Assembly (NCBI RefSeq): GCF_011355085.1
Contig: NZ_VXCP01000014.1
Coordinates: forward strand, 124,001 to 188,000
Direction of reading: 5' to 3'
DNA: 64,000 bases
Origin: Pseudomonas akapageensis
GTDB taxonomy: Bacteria; Pseudomonadota; Gammaproteobacteria; Pseudomonadales; Pseudomonadaceae
The translations under genes and the position numbers were made by a program. Below, piece by piece: positions 19,701 to 30,096 of the stretch (position 1 is the first letter of the stretch; each line of letters opens with the position of its first letter). The notes under the pieces are model-generated. The model was not told the DNA's origin. It searched no databases and worked only from the letters and a program-made list of their open reading frames with translations.

Positions 19701-20587
19701 GTGATCCTGGCGCCGTGGTGGTGGAAAATCCACCCGATCCACTGGCCAAGGTCGATCCAAGAAAAATCCCGGCCATGGACGTCAAGATCAGCAAGCTGTA
19801 CCAGGGCAATGACCTGGTGGGTGCATGGTCGGTGAAGATGCGTCCGACCGACAAGGGGGTTGCCTTCAATAGTCTGGACCTGGGCCTCAAGGGCATGCTC
19901 CTGCAGGGCAGTGCAGTCTGGGAGGGGGCTCCAGGGGCCAGCAGCAGCTGGTTCAAGGGGCGGTTGCAGGGCAAGAACCTGGCGGACGTACTCAAGGCCT
20001 GGAATTTTGCACCTTCGGTCACCAGCAAGAATTTTCGCATGGACGTGGATGGCCGCTGGCCTGGCTCGCCGGCCTGGCTCGGGCTCAAGCGTTTTTCGGG
20101 CACCCTCGATGCAAGCCTGCGCGAAGGCCAGTTCGTCGGGGTGGAAGGCGGCGCCCAGGCGTTGCGGGTGTTCGGTCTGCTCAACTTCAACTCGATCGGT
20201 CGCAGGTTGCGCCTGGACTTCTCCGACCTCTTCGACAAGGGCTTGAGCTATGATCGGGTCAAAGGCTTGCTGGTGGCCAGCAACGGTGTCTACGTGACCC
20301 GCGAGCCGATTACCCTTACCGGCCCATCGAGCAACCTTGAGCTGGACGGGACCCTGGACATGCTCCGCGACAGGATCGATGCGAAGTTGCTGTTGACCTT
20401 GCCCGTGACCAATAACCTGCCACTCGCCGCATTGATTGTGGGTGCGCCGGCAGTCGGCGGGGCGCTGTTCCTGGTCGATCGCCTGTTGGGCGACCGGATC
20501 GCTCGCTTCGCCAGCGTGCAATACCGCATCGTCGGGCCCTTGAAAGAGCCTAAGATTACCTTTATCAAACCTTTTGAAAAGAACTGA
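16778..20587 (+). CDS. yhdP: YhdP-family AsmA-like envelope protein
   Basis: A very long (1269 residues) inner-membrane-anchored periplasmic protein. One N-terminal hydrophobic helix (about residues 12-31) precedes a large beta-rich region of the DUF3971/AsmA-like type. The C-terminal part, LKRFSGTLDASLREGQF and GALFLVDRLLGDRIA, is typical. In E. coli, YhdP, TamB and YdbH are proposed bridge-like carriers moving phospholipids to the outer membrane. The length matches the family. It lies between rng and the nitrilase gene, which it approaches by 16 bases, so probably one operon. Confidence 0.93.
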   Translation: MERLTRILAATTRWGLELCALLVVLVALYVSLGRELVPLVAEYRDEVQSKAEKALGIPLSIGSLEGRWSGLAPILLVHDVMVGEGASALRLDQVRLVPDLWASLTERELRIAHLEVNGLQVSLKEDRDGNWALKGLPVQEGPIDPEQLLTRMRAVTRLSVLNSQVTLEPFDRDPMTLTYVGLGLQTGSVRQRLDVRLTLPDGQPLAMSVRSRIRATKWREAEVQAYLSLPQSDWARWLPSRLTREWKIEQLQAGGEFWLEWGNGTVQSAVARLNAPQFRGAYADRKATDIKDLALSAWFQRNEQGFDVSVDSLAMSLGETRWESHLQLKQLAATDKAEETWHVQADRLDLTPVTPLLDALVPLPEKVAAVVDGLKVTGGLRNVLLDYRPKATGDQRLSFAANLERVGFNAYHGAPAAGNVSGSISGDLGQGELRLDTDKFMLHLDPIFAKPWHYLKANARLTWRLDDESFTLIAPYLKVLGEEGKIAGDFLIRLLFDESREDYMDLRVGLVDGDGTYTPKYLPQMLSPAVDEWLRKAILKGAVDEGYFQYQGSLNHGAPDHARSISLFFKVHDVTLDFQPGWPPVQKVDGDVFIEDGGVRINASKGQLLDTQVRNVNVNIPHVPAGEQTHLFLDGEFDGGLGDGLKILQEAPIGTGPTFAGWEGEGSLNGKLKLDIPLAKGERPKVLVDFNTDRARLKIPEPELELTRLKGNFRFDFDKGLSGQGITAQAFDKPITAQIFAEGKPGEPRTRVTAKGQVAVKKLTDWLHVNQTLPLSGELPYQLQLVLGGADSYLNVDSSLKGLAIDVPAPFGKLAGDSRDTSFRMTLQGDERRYDASYAGLANLAYAAPVGKPGQGRGELVLGQGNAQLLPGQGVRVRGELAALDLDDWQQQAGRYASEGTGDSARQMLRSLDLKVGKLKGMGMTLDQAALQLRRNGDGWLLRVDSQQVTGDVRQSDAKGVPIAINLQTVRLPPGDPGAVVVENPPDPLAKVDPRKIPAMDVKISKLYQGNDLVGAWSVKMRPTDKGVAFNSLDLGLKGMLLQGSAVWEGAPGASSSWFKGRLQGKNLADVLKAWNFAPSVTSKNFRMDVDGRWPGSPAWLGLKRFSGTLDASLREGQFVGVEGGAQALRVFGLLNFNSIGRRLRLDFSDLFDKGLSYDRVKGLLVASNGVYVTREPITLTGPSSNLELDGTLDMLRDRIDAKLLLTLPVTNNLPLAALIVGAPAVGGALFLVDRLLGDRIARFASVQYRIVGPLKEPKITFIKPFEKN

Positions 20588-20603
20588 CAGGCCGGAGCCC
20601 AGC

Positions 20604-21455
20604 ATGTCGTTAGCGGTGATTCAAATGGTCAGCCAGAGCGATGTGCTGGCCAATCTTGCCCAGGCGCGCAACTTGCTCGAACAGGCGGCCGAGGGTGGTG
20701 CGCAGCTGGCGGTGCTGCCGGAAAACTTCGCGGCGATGGGGCGTAGCGACAGTGCTGCCATCGGCCGCGCCGAAGCTCTGGGCCAGGGGCCGATCCTGCC
20801 CTGGTTGAAACAGACTGCCCGCGACCTCAAGTTATGGATAGTGGCCGGAACCCTGCCCTTGCCACCCAGTGGCCAGGCCGATGCCAAGGCACATGCGTGC
20901 TCGCTGCTGGTCGATGATCGCGGCGAACAGGTTGCGCGCTACGACAAGCTGCACCTGTTCGATGTGGACGTGGCCGATAATCGTGGGCGTTACCGTGAGT
21001 CCGATGACTATGCCCATGGTCATAATGTCGTGGTGGCCGACACGCCAGTCGGCCGACTGGGCCTGACGGTGTGTTATGACTTGCGCTTCCCGGAGCTCTA
21101 CAGTGCACTGCGCGAGGCCGGAGCGGAACTGATTACGGCACCGGCAGCCTTTACCGCGGTCACCGGCGCTGCGCATTGGGAGGTGCTGATCCGCGCCAGG
21201 GCCATCGAGACTCAGTGTTATATCCTGGCAGCTGCCCAGGGCGGCATTCATCCCGGGCCGCGTGAAACATTCGGGCATGCGGCCATTGTCGATCCCTGGG
21301 GGCGTATCCTTGCCGAACAGGATCGAGGCCCGGCCGTGCTGCTGGCCGAACGTGACAGCAGCGAACAGGCGTCCATTCGGGCGCGGATGCCGGTGTCCAC
21401 TCACCGGCGCTTTTTCTCGCAGGGCGCCTTGCGGCCTGCGCATACCTCGGAGTGA
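20604..21455 (+). CDS. Nitrilase-superfamily carbon-nitrogen hydrolase (Nit1/YbeM type)
   Basis: A cytoplasmic amidase of 283 residues with the Glu-Lys-Cys triad: E40 in LPENF, K115 in [11 protein letters not shown] and C157 in CYDLRFPEL. This subgroup is related to Nit1, which hydrolyses deaminated glutathione, a metabolite-repair step. The assignment to that substrate is inferred from family and not proven. The start at 20604 has a CCGGAG site; the frame extends into the yhdP end but without family residues. It overlaps the extended tldD frame by four bases and is probably cotranscribed with tldD. Confidence 0.85.
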   Translation: MSLAVIQMVSQSDVLANLAQARNLLEQAAEGGAQLAVLPENFAAMGRSDSAAIGRAEALGQGPILPWLKQTARDLKLWIVAGTLPLPPSGQADAKAHACSLLVDDRGEQVARYDKLHLFDVDVADNRGRYRESDDYAHGHNVVVADTPVGRLGLTVCYDLRFPELYSALREAGAELITAPAAFTAVTGAAHWEVLIRARAIETQCYILAAAQGGIHPGPRETFGHAAIVDPWGRILAEQDRGPAVLLAERDSSEQASIRARMPVSTHRRFFSQGALRPAHTSE

Positions 21456-21457
21456 CT

Positions 21458-22900
21458 ATGAGCGAGTTGTTATCCACTGTCAGCGACCATCTGCTAGCGC
21501 CGGGTGGCCTGACGATCGAAAGCCTGCAGTCGGTGCTGGGTGAACTGGCCGGCCCGGGCATCGATGCAGCCGACTTGTACTTCCAGGGGCAGATTTCCGA
21601 GTCCTGGGCGCTGGAAGACGGCATCGTCAAAGAAGGCAGCTTCAATCTCGACCAAGGCGTGGGCGTACGTGCCCAGTCCGGCGAGAAGACCGGTTTCGCC
21701 TACAGCAACGCCATCACCCTGGATGCACTGCAACAGGCTGCGCGCGCGGCGCGCTCGATTTCCCGTGCTGGCCAGAACGGCAAGGTGCAGGTGTTCTCAC
21801 ACTCCGATGTGACACGCCTGTATGGTTCGGACAATCCGCTTGAAGTCATCGGTCGTGCGGAAAAGGTCGAACTGTTGAAACGCATCGATGCGGCTACCCG
21901 GGCCCTGGATCCGCGCATCCAGCAGGTCACGGTGAGCATGGCCGGGGTCTGGGAGCGCATCCTGATCGCCGCGGCCGATGGTAGCCTGGCGGCTGATGTG
22001 CGTCCCCTGGTGCGATTCAATGTCAGCGTAATCGTCGAGCAGAATGGTCGCCGCGAACGTGGTGGTCATGGTGGCGGCGGCCGGACCGATTACCGTTATT
22101 TCCTCAATGAAGACCGGGCCATGGGCTACGCTCGCGAAGCATTGCGCCAGGCCTTGGTCAATCTTGAGGCCGTTGCGGCACCGGCGGGCACTCTACCGGT
22201 GGTGCTGGGCTCCGGCTGGTCCGGCGTGTTGCTGCACGAAGCGGTCGGCCACGGGCTGGAAGGCGATTTCAATCGCAAGGGCGCTTCGGCCTTCAGCGGG
22301 CGCATGGGCGAGCTGGTGGCGTCGAAGCTGTGCACCATCGTCGATGATGGCACCTTGGCTGGCCGGCGTGGTTCGCTGAGCGTCGATGACGAGGGTACGC
22401 CGACCGAGTGCACGACGCTGATCGAGAACGGTGTGCTCAAGGGCTATATGCAGGACAAGCTGAACGCCCGGCTGATGGGCCAGGCCTGTACCGGTAACGG
22501 GCGGCGTGAGTCCTATGCGCACTTGCCGATGCCGCGCATGACCAACACCTACATGCTGGCAGGTCAGAGCGATCCGGCAGAAATCATTGCATCGGTGAAG
22601 AAGGGTATCTACTGCGCCAACCTCGGTGGTGGTCAGGTCGACATCACCAGCGGCAAGTTCGTGTTCTCCACCAGCGAGGCTTATTTGATCGAAGACGGCA
22701 AGATTACCGCGCCGGTCAAGGGGGCAACCCTGATCGGAAACGGGCCTGAAGCCATGGGCAGGGTGTCGATGGTCGGCAACGACCTGTCCCTGGACAGTGG
22801 CGTCGGCACTTGCGGCAAGGATGGTCAGTCGGTTCCGGTGGGGGTTGGCCAGCCGACCTTGAAGATCGATGCGATGACCGTGGGTGGCACGGGCGCGTGA
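21458..22900 (+). CDS. tldD: Metalloprotease TldD
   Basis: The catalytic partner of the TldD/TldE protease, which trims microcin and CcdA-like peptides. The 480-residue protein carries the zinc-binding [11 protein letters not shown] motif (H260, H264) and the family C-terminus with [18 protein letters not shown]. The ATG at 21458 is preferred to the GTG at 21452 because CGGAG lies six bases before it. The partner pmbA is 680 bases downstream, separated by the opposite-strand darP, the usual pseudomonad arrangement. Confidence 0.96.
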   Translation: MSELLSTVSDHLLAPGGLTIESLQSVLGELAGPGIDAADLYFQGQISESWALEDGIVKEGSFNLDQGVGVRAQSGEKTGFAYSNAITLDALQQAARAARSISRAGQNGKVQVFSHSDVTRLYGSDNPLEVIGRAEKVELLKRIDAATRALDPRIQQVTVSMAGVWERILIAAADGSLAADVRPLVRFNVSVIVEQNGRRERGGHGGGGRTDYRYFLNEDRAMGYAREALRQALVNLEAVAAPAGTLPVVLGSGWSGVLLHEAVGHGLEGDFNRKGASAFSGRMGELVASKLCTIVDDGTLAGRRGSLSVDDEGTPTECTTLIENGVLKGYMQDKLNARLMGQACTGNGRRESYAHLPMPRMTNTYMLAGQSDPAEIIASVKKGIYCANLGGGQVDITSGKFVFSTSEAYLIEDGKITAPVKGATLIGNGPEAMGRVSMVGNDLSLDSGVGTCGKDGQSVPVGVGQPTLKIDAMTVGGTGA

Positions 22901-22948
22901 TGCACGCGAGCCTGGGTGGGCTGCAGGGCGGCCCACCCGGTTCGAAGA

Positions 22949-23473
22949 CTAACGCAGACCGCGTTGTGTCTCGTCCAGCTCGCGGATGTACTTGAAGATT
23001 TTGCGGCTCGAAGCCGGTGGCTTGTTATGCGCAAGCTCATGCTGGGCCTGACGGATCAGGGAGCGCAGTTGTTGGCGATCCGCTTGCGGGTATTCGCCGA
23101 CAAACTTTTCCAACACGTCGTCGGCGCCGCTGATCAGGCGATCACGCCAGCGTTCGAGGCCGTGGAAGCGTTCGTTGTACTGCCGCGTGGAGGCATCGAG
23201 TTGATCGAGCAGAACCAGAATGGCGTCAGTGTCCTGATCGCGCATCAATTTGCCGATGAACTGGATATGCCGTTTACGCGCGATGTGCGCGGTGTGCTTG
23301 GGCGCATCGGCCAGGGCCCGGCGCAAGGCGTCGGTCAATGGCAGCTTTGCGACCAGGTCCGGCTTGAGTGTTGTAAGGCGCTCGCCAAGGTCTACCAGAG
23401 CATGCAGCTCGCGTTTGACCTGGGATTTGCTTTTTTCGCCCTCGTCGAGGGAGTCGTCGTAAGAATCAACCAT
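22949..23473 (-). CDS. darP: Ribosome biogenesis factor DarP (YjgA, DUF615)
   Basis: A 174-residue charged helical protein that helps late 50S subunit maturation. DUF615 features are visible: [37 protein letters not shown] and FRDRL-like WRDRLISG. It is transcribed opposite to tldD and pmbA and lies between them. The acidic N-terminus ([12 protein letters not shown]) is typical of the family. Confidence 0.92.
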   Translation of the reverse strand: MVDSYDDSLDEGEKSKSQVKRELHALVDLGERLTTLKPDLVAKLPLTDALRRALADAPKHTAHIARKRHIQFIGKLMRDQDTDAILVLLDQLDASTRQYNERFHGLERWRDRLISGADDVLEKFVGEYPQADRQQLRSLIRQAQHELAHNKPPASSRKIFKYIRELDETQRGLR

Positions 23474-23581
23474 GGGGGCAGTCCGCTAATAAACGCCGCC
23501 ATGATAACCAGTCAGGGGCCGCTTGTCCGGCCCAGTCGTAGGTTGACCCCTGCACAAAGCAGATTTTGAGTGGAGAAAACT

Positions 23582-24928
23582 ATGAGCGCAGTCCAAAGCG
23601 TCGGTCCGCAGGCCTTGCCGGCACTGCAAGAGCAGGTCGAGCAGATTATCGCCGAGGCCAGGCGTCAGGGGGCCAGCGCCTGCGAAGTGGCTGTTTCGCT
23701 GGAGCAAGGCTTGTCGACGACGGTTCGCCAACGCGAAGTGGAAACCGTTGAGTTCAATCGTGACCAGGGTTTCGGCATTACCCTGTATGTAGGGCAGCGC
23801 AAAGGCTCGGCCAGCACCTCGGCCAGCGGCAGCGATGCCATTCGCGAAACGGTCGCTGCTGCATTGGCAATCGCCAAGCATACTTCCGAGGATGAGTGTT
23901 CGGGGTTGGCTGATCCGGCCCTGATGGCGCGCGACCTGCCGGATTTCGATCTCTATCACGCCTGGAACATCAGTCCCGAACAGGCCATCGAGAAGGCCCT
24001 GGCCTGCGAAGCGGCGGCGTTCGCGGCCGATGCGCGGATCAAGAACGCCGACGGCACTACCTTGAATACTCATCAGGGTTGCCGTGTTTATGGCAACAGC
24101 CACGGTTTTATCGGGGGATATGCGTCAACCCGGCATAGCCTGAGCTGCGTGATGATCGCCGAAGGCGACGGGCAGATGCAGCGCGACTACTGGTATGACG
24201 TGAACCGCCAGGGTGAGCTGCTGGCCGACCCGGTCAGCATCGGCGTTCGTGCTGCGCAACGTGCCGCAAGCCGTCTGGGCGCGCGCCCGGTGCCAACCTG
24301 CGAAGTGCCGGTGCTGTTCTCGGCGGAGTTGGCCGGCGGCCTGTTCGGCAGTTTCCTTTCGGCGATTTCCGGCGGCAACCTGTATCGCAAGTCGTCGTTC
24401 CTCGAGGGGGCCATGGGGCAGCGCTTGTTTCCCGGGTGGCTGACCCTCGATGAGCGTCCTCATCTGCAGCGCGCACTGGGCAGTTCGGCGTTCGATGGTG
24501 ATGGTCTGGCGACTTACGCCAAGCCGTTCGTCGAAAATGGTCAGTTGGTGTCCTATGTGCTGGGCACCTATTCGGGACGCAAGCTGGGCTTGCCGAGTAC
24601 CGCCAATGCCGGCGGCGTGCACAATCTGTTCGTTACCCACGGCATCGAAGACCAGGCGGCGCTGCTGCGCAGAATGGGTCGGGGCTTGCTGGTGACCGAG
24701 TTGATGGGGCAGGGTTTGAACATGGTGACCGGCGACTATTCGCGCGGTGCCGCAGGTTTCTGGGTCGAGAACGGGGAGATTCAGTTCGCGGTTCAGGAAG
24801 TGACCATCGCCGGCAACATGAAGGATATGTTCCAGCAAATTGTCGCGATCGGTAACGATCTGGAGACGCGGAGCAATATTCACACGGGTTCGGTGCTGAT
24901 CGAGCGGATGATGGTGGCGGGTAGCTAA
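23582..24928 (+). CDS. pmbA: TldE/PmbA, non-catalytic partner of TldD
   Basis: A 448-residue TldD homologue without the HExxxH zinc site; it forms the heterodimer with TldD. Conserved parts include GFGITLYVGQRKGSASTS, the LNTHQGCRVYGNSHGF region and GRGLLVTELMGQGLNMVTGDYSRGAAGFWVENG-type C-terminal text. The ATG at 23582 follows TGGAG by six bases; an in-frame GTG at 23570 is less well placed. It is followed by a REP element and a bidirectional terminator. Confidence 0.95.
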   Translation: MSAVQSVGPQALPALQEQVEQIIAEARRQGASACEVAVSLEQGLSTTVRQREVETVEFNRDQGFGITLYVGQRKGSASTSASGSDAIRETVAAALAIAKHTSEDECSGLADPALMARDLPDFDLYHAWNISPEQAIEKALACEAAAFAADARIKNADGTTLNTHQGCRVYGNSHGFIGGYASTRHSLSCVMIAEGDGQMQRDYWYDVNRQGELLADPVSIGVRAAQRAASRLGARPVPTCEVPVLFSAELAGGLFGSFLSAISGGNLYRKSSFLEGAMGQRLFPGWLTLDERPHLQRALGSSAFDGDGLATYAKPFVENGQLVSYVLGTYSGRKLGLPSTANAGGVHNLFVTHGIEDQAALLRRMGRGLLVTELMGQGLNMVTGDYSRGAAGFWVENGEIQFAVQEVTIAGNMKDMFQQIVAIGNDLETRSNIHTGSVLIERMMVAGS

Positions 24929-24958
24929 CCCCTGATTTTGGGGGCATGCGGCGGCCCA

Positions 24959-25065
24959 TGTAGCCGCTGCCGCATGGCTGCGCTCGCGCGCGAAGCGGGC
25001 GCAAGATCTCAAGATCGCCGGGGAACCCCTGCGGGACTCCAGCGCAGCCTGCGGCAGCGGCTACA
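24959..25065. repeat. REP-like inverted repeat
   Basis: TGTAGCCGCTGCCGCA at 24959-24974 is exactly reverse-complementary to 25050-25065, with GC-rich, partly self-complementary DNA between. It is the third REP-like family in the window and lies in the convergent gap after pmbA. Confidence 0.82.
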
Positions 25066-25080
25066 GGAATTCGGCCCACA

Positions 25081-25118
25081 AAAAAGGCGTGTCGCCCTTG
25101 AACGACACGCCTTTTTTG
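25081..25118. terminator. Bidirectional rho-independent terminator (pmbA / ptsO)
   Basis: A run of A, a perfect GGCGTGTCG...CGACACGCC stem with an eight-base loop, and a run of T. It serves both the plus-strand pmbA and the minus-strand rpoN-ptsO block. Confidence 0.93.
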
Positions 25119-25138
25119 TAGGCGGGTTTTACCGGCGC

Positions 25139-25411
25139 TTACTCGCCTTCGTCGAAGAAGTTGTTGATCAATGCAACCAGCGCTTCCAGCGCTTCCTGCT
25201 CTTTCTCGCCTTCGGTTTTCAAATGGATCTTGGTGCCTTTGCCGGCAGCCAGCATCATCATGGCCATGATGCTTTTACCATCGACCATGGATTCGGGGGT
25301 GCGCCCGGCTTTTATCTGGCAGGGAAACTGGCCTGCGACGCCAACGAATTTAGCCGACGCTCGTGCATGCAAGCCGAGCTTGTTGATGATTTCGATTTCA
25401 AGAGCGGGCAT
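25139..25411 (-). CDS. ptsO: Nitrogen-PTS phosphocarrier NPr
   Basis: A 90-residue HPr-like protein of the nitrogen phosphotransferase chain EI-Ntr, NPr, EIIA-Ntr. The phospho-accepting His lies in GLHARAS (about residue 16), and the regulatory-Ser region is DGKSIMAMMMLAAGKG. The ATG at 25411 gives the family N-terminus; a longer frame running back into rapZ is unsupported. It is the last gene of the rpoN cluster. Confidence 0.95.
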   Translation of the reverse strand: MPALEIEIINKLGLHARASAKFVGVAGQFPCQIKAGRTPESMVDGKSIMAMMMLAAGKGTKIHLKTEGEKEQEALEALVALINNFFDEGE

Positions 25412-25431
25412 CGCGGGTGGAGTCCTTTGGG

Positions 25432-26286
25432 CTAAAGGTCGCGGTGGCGGACCTGAACATTCTTGAGCGATGACTGCAGTGCCTGGCCCAGGCGTTCGGT
25501 CAGGTAGACCGAGCGGTGGTGGCCTCCGGTGCAGCCAATGGCAATTGTGACATAGGCGCGGTTGCTTGCGGCGAAGCGCGGGAGCCATTTGAGCAGGTAG
25601 CTGGAGATGTCCTGATACATTTCTTCGACATCAGGTTGGGCTGCCAGGTAATCGGCAACCGGCTGGTCGAGGCCGGACAGCTCTCGCAGCTCCGGTTTCC
25701 AATACGGGTTGGGTAGGCAGCGGACATCGAAGACCAGATCGGCATCGACCGGCATCCCGCGCTTGAAGCCGAAGGATTCGACCAGAAATGCCGTGCCGGG
25801 TTCAGGGGCATTGAGCAGGCGCAGCTTGATGGTATCGCGCAGCTGATACAGGTTCAGGCTGGTCGTGTTGATCTTGAGGTCGGCCAGGTCCGCAATGGGG
25901 CCCAGCAGCTCGCTTTCCACGCGGATGGCTTCGGCCAGCGAACGATTGGCGCTGCTCAGCGGATGGCGGCGACGGGTTTCGGAGAAGCGTTTGAGCAGCG
26001 TCTCTTCATCGGCATCCAGATACACGACATCGCACTGGATATGCCGGCTGCGGGCTTCTTCGAGCAACTGGGGGAAGCGCGACAGATGGCTTGGCAGGTT
26101 GCGCGCATCGATGGACACCGCCACCATCGGCTGCATCAGCTCGGTATTGATCAGCGCGCTTTCGGCAAGCTGGGGCAGCAGGCCGGCCGGCAGGTTGTCG
26201 ATGCAATAGAAGCCGCTGTCCTCCAGTACTGCGAGGGCAGTGCTCTTGCCTGAGCCGGAACGACCGCTGACGATGATCAAGCGCAT
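25432..26286 (-). CDS. rapZ: RNase adapter RapZ
   Basis: A 284-residue P-loop protein. In E. coli it senses glucosamine-6-phosphate and directs RNase E to the GlmZ small RNA. The N-terminal Walker A is GRSGSGKST, and the C-terminal domain has [29 protein letters not shown] and a basic end. Whether Pseudomonas RapZ works through GlmYZ-like RNAs cannot be told here. It lies two bases from ptsN, so the two are cotranscribed. Confidence 0.95.
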   Translation of the reverse strand: MRLIIVSGRSGSGKSTALAVLEDSGFYCIDNLPAGLLPQLAESALINTELMQPMVAVSIDARNLPSHLSRFPQLLEEARSRHIQCDVVYLDADEETLLKRFSETRRRHPLSSANRSLAEAIRVESELLGPIADLADLKINTTSLNLYQLRDTIKLRLLNAPEPGTAFLVESFGFKRGMPVDADLVFDVRCLPNPYWKPELRELSGLDQPVADYLAAQPDVEEMYQDISSYLLKWLPRFAASNRAYVTIAIGCTGGHHRSVYLTERLGQALQSSLKNVQVRHRDL

Positions 26287-26288
26287 GT

Positions 26289-26753
26289 TTAGTTACCGTT
26301 CTGCTCGTCCAGGACGACCTGATACAGGGCTGCGTTGCTCGATGCCGAGCGCAGCTTCTCCCGCACTTCCTTGCGATCGAGCATGCTGGCGATCTGGCGC
26401 AGCAGTTCCAGGTGAGCATCGGTGGCGGCCTGCGGGACCAGCAGCACGAACAGCAGGTCGACCGGCGCACCATCGATGGCGTCGAAGTCTACCGGGGCGT
26501 CCAGATGCAGCAGGGCGCTGACCGGTGACTCACAGTTCTTTAATCGGCAGTGGGGAATGGCAATGCCATTGCCAAAACCTGTAGACCCGAGTTTTTCACG
26601 GGCGACCAGGCTTTCGAATACATCTTGCATCGCCAGGCCCGGAAGATCCTGGCTGATGAGGTTTGCAATTTGTTCGAGTACGCGTTTTTTACTGCCTCCC
26701 GGCACGTTCACGAGTGAACGGCCGGGGGTCAGGATGTTTTCAAGTCGAATCAT
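26289..26753 (-). CDS. ptsN: Nitrogen regulatory EIIA-Ntr
   Basis: A 154-residue mannitol/fructose-type EIIA protein that takes phosphate from NPr and regulates rather than transports. In pseudomonads it affects carbon use and polyhydroxyalkanoate accumulation. The active His is in [10 protein letters not shown], about residue 66. The N-terminus [15 protein letters not shown] is family-like. It sits between hpf and rapZ with gaps of 11 and 2 bases. Confidence 0.95.
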   Translation of the reverse strand: MIRLENILTPGRSLVNVPGGSKKRVLEQIANLISQDLPGLAMQDVFESLVAREKLGSTGFGNGIAIPHCRLKNCESPVSALLHLDAPVDFDAIDGAPVDLLFVLLVPQAATDAHLELLRQIASMLDRKEVREKLRSASSNAALYQVVLDEQNGN

Positions 26754-26764
26754 GGGGGGGGGTA

Positions 26765-27073
26765 TCAGCGAGCCGTCGCACCTTGCAGGAGGCTCTGCTG
26801 CTTTTCCTTGTGTTTTTTCAGTTGGCGGTCGAGCTTGTCGGTGAGCAGGTCGATCGCAGCGTACATGTCGTCATGTTCCGCATTGGCGACGACCTCGCCG
26901 CCGGGAATGCGCAGGGTGGCCTCGATTTTCTGTTTCAGCTTCTCGACCTCCATGATGACCTGCACATTGGTGATCTTGTCGAAATGGCGCTCCAATCGAT
27001 CGAGTTTCTCGCCGATGTAAGTGCGCATGGCGTCGGTCACAACCAGTTGATGTCCACTGATGTTGACTTGCAT
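26765..27073 (-). CDS. hpf: Ribosome hibernation promoting factor
   Basis: A 102-residue short-form HPF that binds the 30S decoding region and favours 100S ribosome dimers in stationary phase. It has a YfiA/HPF fold with MQVNISGHQLVVTDAMRTYI and a basic C-terminus KKHKEKQQSLLQG. The start at 27073 has GGAG eight bases upstream; an in-frame ATG seven codons earlier has no support. It is 91 bases downstream of rpoN, the standard neighbour. Confidence 0.94.
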   Translation of the reverse strand: MQVNISGHQLVVTDAMRTYIGEKLDRLERHFDKITNVQVIMEVEKLKQKIEATLRIPGGEVVANAEHDDMYAAIDLLTDKLDRQLKKHKEKQQSLLQGATAR

Positions 27074-27164
27074 ACCGCTTCTCCTTATTGCCATTGCATA
27101 AAGAGGCAGGCCTTGTAGCCTGCCGCTGGAACGCTGCGGCGCATTGCAGGTGACTGCCGGTCGA

Positions 27165-28658
27165 TTACATCAATCGCTTGCGCTCACTCGACGGTGCGAT
27201 GCCAAGTGACTCGCGGTACTTGGCGACGGTTCGACGTGCTACCTGGATGCCTTGTGCCTCCAGTAAACCAGCGATCTTGCTGTCACTCAATGGCTTTTTC
27301 TGATTTTCCGCTGCAACCAGTTTTTTGATGATTGCGCGGATGGCCGTGGACGAGCATTCGCCGCCCTCGGAGGTGCTGACGTGGCTCGAAAAAAAGTACT
27401 TCAGCTCGTAGATGCCACGCGGGGTGTGCATGTATTTCTGCGTGGTGACCCGGGAAATGGTCGACTCATGCATGCCCACTGCTTCGGCGATGTCATGCAG
27501 CACCAACGGCTTCATGGCCTCGTCACCGAAGTCGAGGAACCCGCGCTGGTGTTCGACGATCTGGGTGGCCACCTTCATCAGTGTTTCGTTGCGGCTCTGC
27601 AGGCTCTTGATGAACCAGCGGGCTTCCTGCAACTGGTTGCGCATGAAGGTGTTGTCCGCACTGGTGTCGGCGCGGCGCACGAAACCTGCGTATTGCGGAT
27701 TGACGCGCAAACGCGGAACCGATTCCTGATTGAGCTCGACCAGCCAGCGTTCGTTGTCCTTGCGCACGATCACGTCCGGCACGACGTATTCGGCTTCGGT
27801 GGACTCGATTTGCGAGCCGGGACGAGGATTCAGACTCTGGACCAGTTCGATGACCTGGCGCAGTTCGTCTTCCTTGAGCTTCATGCGGCGCATCAGCTGG
27901 CTGTAGTCGCGGCTGCCGAGCAAGTCGATGAAGTCGGTGACCAGGCGCTGGGCCTCGGCCAGCCAAGGGGTCTTGGCGTGCATCTGGCGCAGTTGCAGCA
28001 GCAGGCATTCACCCAGGTTGCGGGCGCCGACGCCGGCCGGTTCGAATTGCTGGATGCGGTGCAGGACGGCTTCGACTTCGTCGAGCTCCACGTCCAGTTC
28101 CGGATCGAAGGCTTCGCAGATCTCTTCGAGGGTTTCGTCGAGGTAGCCCTGATTGTTGATGCAGTCGATCAGGGTCACGGCGATGAGCCGATCGGTATCG
28201 GACATCGGCGCCAGGTTCAATTGCCAGAGCAGATGGCTTTGCAGGCTCTCGCCCGCCGACGTGCGGGTGGTGAAGTCCCACTCGTCGTCATCGTTGCTGG
28301 GCAGGCTGCTGGCGCTGGTCTGGTAGATGTCTTCCCAGGCCGTGTCGACGGGCAATTCGTTGGGAATGCGTTCGTTCCACTCGCCCTCTTCAAGGTTGTC
28401 TACCGTGGGGGTGGACTCCTGGTAACTGGGTTCCTGGATTTCAGGTGTGGCTTTTTGCTCGACGTTGTCGGCCAGCGGATCGCTGTTGTCGAAATCGTCG
28501 CCATCTTCCTGGCGTTCGAGCATGGGATTGGATTCCAGGGCCTCCTGGATTTCCTGCTGGAGGTCCAGGGTCGACAACTGGAGCAGTCGGATGGCCTGTT
28601 GCAACTGCGGTGTCATCGTCAGTTGCTGGCCCATTCTTAGGACGAGCGATGGTTTCAT
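27165..28658 (-). CDS. rpoN: RNA polymerase sigma-54 factor
   Basis: Sigma factor for -24/-12 promoters, controlling nitrogen use, flagella and much else. The 497-residue protein has the Gln-rich N-terminal activator-interaction region ([21 protein letters not shown]), an acidic region II, the core-binding domain, and the C-terminal RpoN box [10 protein letters not shown] that reads the -24 element. The ATG at 28658 is the family start; the longer frame is not supported. The order lptB-rpoN-hpf-ptsN-rapZ-ptsO is classical. Confidence 0.97.
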   Translation of the reverse strand: MKPSLVLRMGQQLTMTPQLQQAIRLLQLSTLDLQQEIQEALESNPMLERQEDGDDFDNSDPLADNVEQKATPEIQEPSYQESTPTVDNLEEGEWNERIPNELPVDTAWEDIYQTSASSLPSNDDDEWDFTTRTSAGESLQSHLLWQLNLAPMSDTDRLIAVTLIDCINNQGYLDETLEEICEAFDPELDVELDEVEAVLHRIQQFEPAGVGARNLGECLLLQLRQMHAKTPWLAEAQRLVTDFIDLLGSRDYSQLMRRMKLKEDELRQVIELVQSLNPRPGSQIESTEAEYVVPDVIVRKDNERWLVELNQESVPRLRVNPQYAGFVRRADTSADNTFMRNQLQEARWFIKSLQSRNETLMKVATQIVEHQRGFLDFGDEAMKPLVLHDIAEAVGMHESTISRVTTQKYMHTPRGIYELKYFFSSHVSTSEGGECSSTAIRAIIKKLVAAENQKKPLSDSKIAGLLEAQGIQVARRTVAKYRESLGIAPSSERKRLM

Positions 28659-28842
28659 GGCAGGGGCTAAACACCTTATTCGCCGGCGCACATGCGCCAT
28701 CCACTACAGGGCACCGAAGCGCCAAACATAAGCAAATTATATGCCTGAAATTAGAGTGTTTGCCTAGGGCGCTGTAACAATTAAGCAGGGAAAAATGCCA
28801 ATTGGTAGCAGTGCCCCGACGACGTGCCAAACACCACGGTCT

Positions 28843-29568
<726 letters not shown>

Positions 29569-30096
29569 TTACTCGGCCTTCTTCTTCGGCTGGATCACCA
29601 TGTCGATCCGTGGGCGCGGGGTGGAAATCCCCGATCCGCCCTTACCGGCGCTGGCCACCTGGGTCTTGGTGTTGTAGACGATTTTCTCACCTTCGGTGGT
29701 GTTGCCGCCGTTGATCACTTTCGCCTGGTCGGTCAGGATCACCAGGTCTTTCTGGGCCTGGTACTGGATCTGCTTGCCGTAGCCCTGCATTTTTTCCGGC
29801 TTTTCAGCGCTCTGCTGTTGCTCGAAGTACGCGAGGTTGCCCACCGAAGTGACGACATCGATGTCGCCACCGGGGGCGCGGGTGATGGTCACGGTGCTGC
29901 CTTTGATCATCATCGAGCCCTGGGTGATGATCACATCGCCCTTGTAGGTGGCAATGCCTTGTTTGTCGTCCAGTTGGGCGTCATCAGCCTGGACGCGGAT
30001 TGGCTGGTCGCGGTCAGTCGGCAGGGCCCAGGCGCTCACGCTTCCCAGTGCTGCGCTCAGGCCGAGCAAAAAAGGGAGGGTTTTAACGAGCCTCAT
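29569..30096 (-). CDS. lptA: Periplasmic LPS-bridge protein LptA
   Basis: A 175-residue OstA-fold protein forming the periplasmic bridge along which LPS slides to LptD. A Sec signal peptide (KTLPFLLGLSAALGSVSAWA) is followed by DRDQPIRVQADDAQLDDKQG and the beta-jellyroll repeats. The C-terminus is basic (IQPKKKAE). Its start overlaps the lptC end by 14 bases, indicating coupling. Confidence 0.95.
   Translation of the reverse strand: MRLVKTLPFLLGLSAALGSVSAWALPTDRDQPIRVQADDAQLDDKQGIATYKGDVIITQGSMMIKGSTVTITRAPGGDIDVVTSVGNLAYFEQQQSAEKPEKMQGYGKQIQYQAQKDLVILTDQAKVINGGNTTEGEKIVYNTKTQVASAGKGGSGISTPRPRIDMVIQPKKKAE

Noticed and set aside
27381..28640. A 419-codon plus-strand frame opposite rpoN
   Set aside because: Same reason: antisense shadow with no start signal, over a definite sigma-54 gene.
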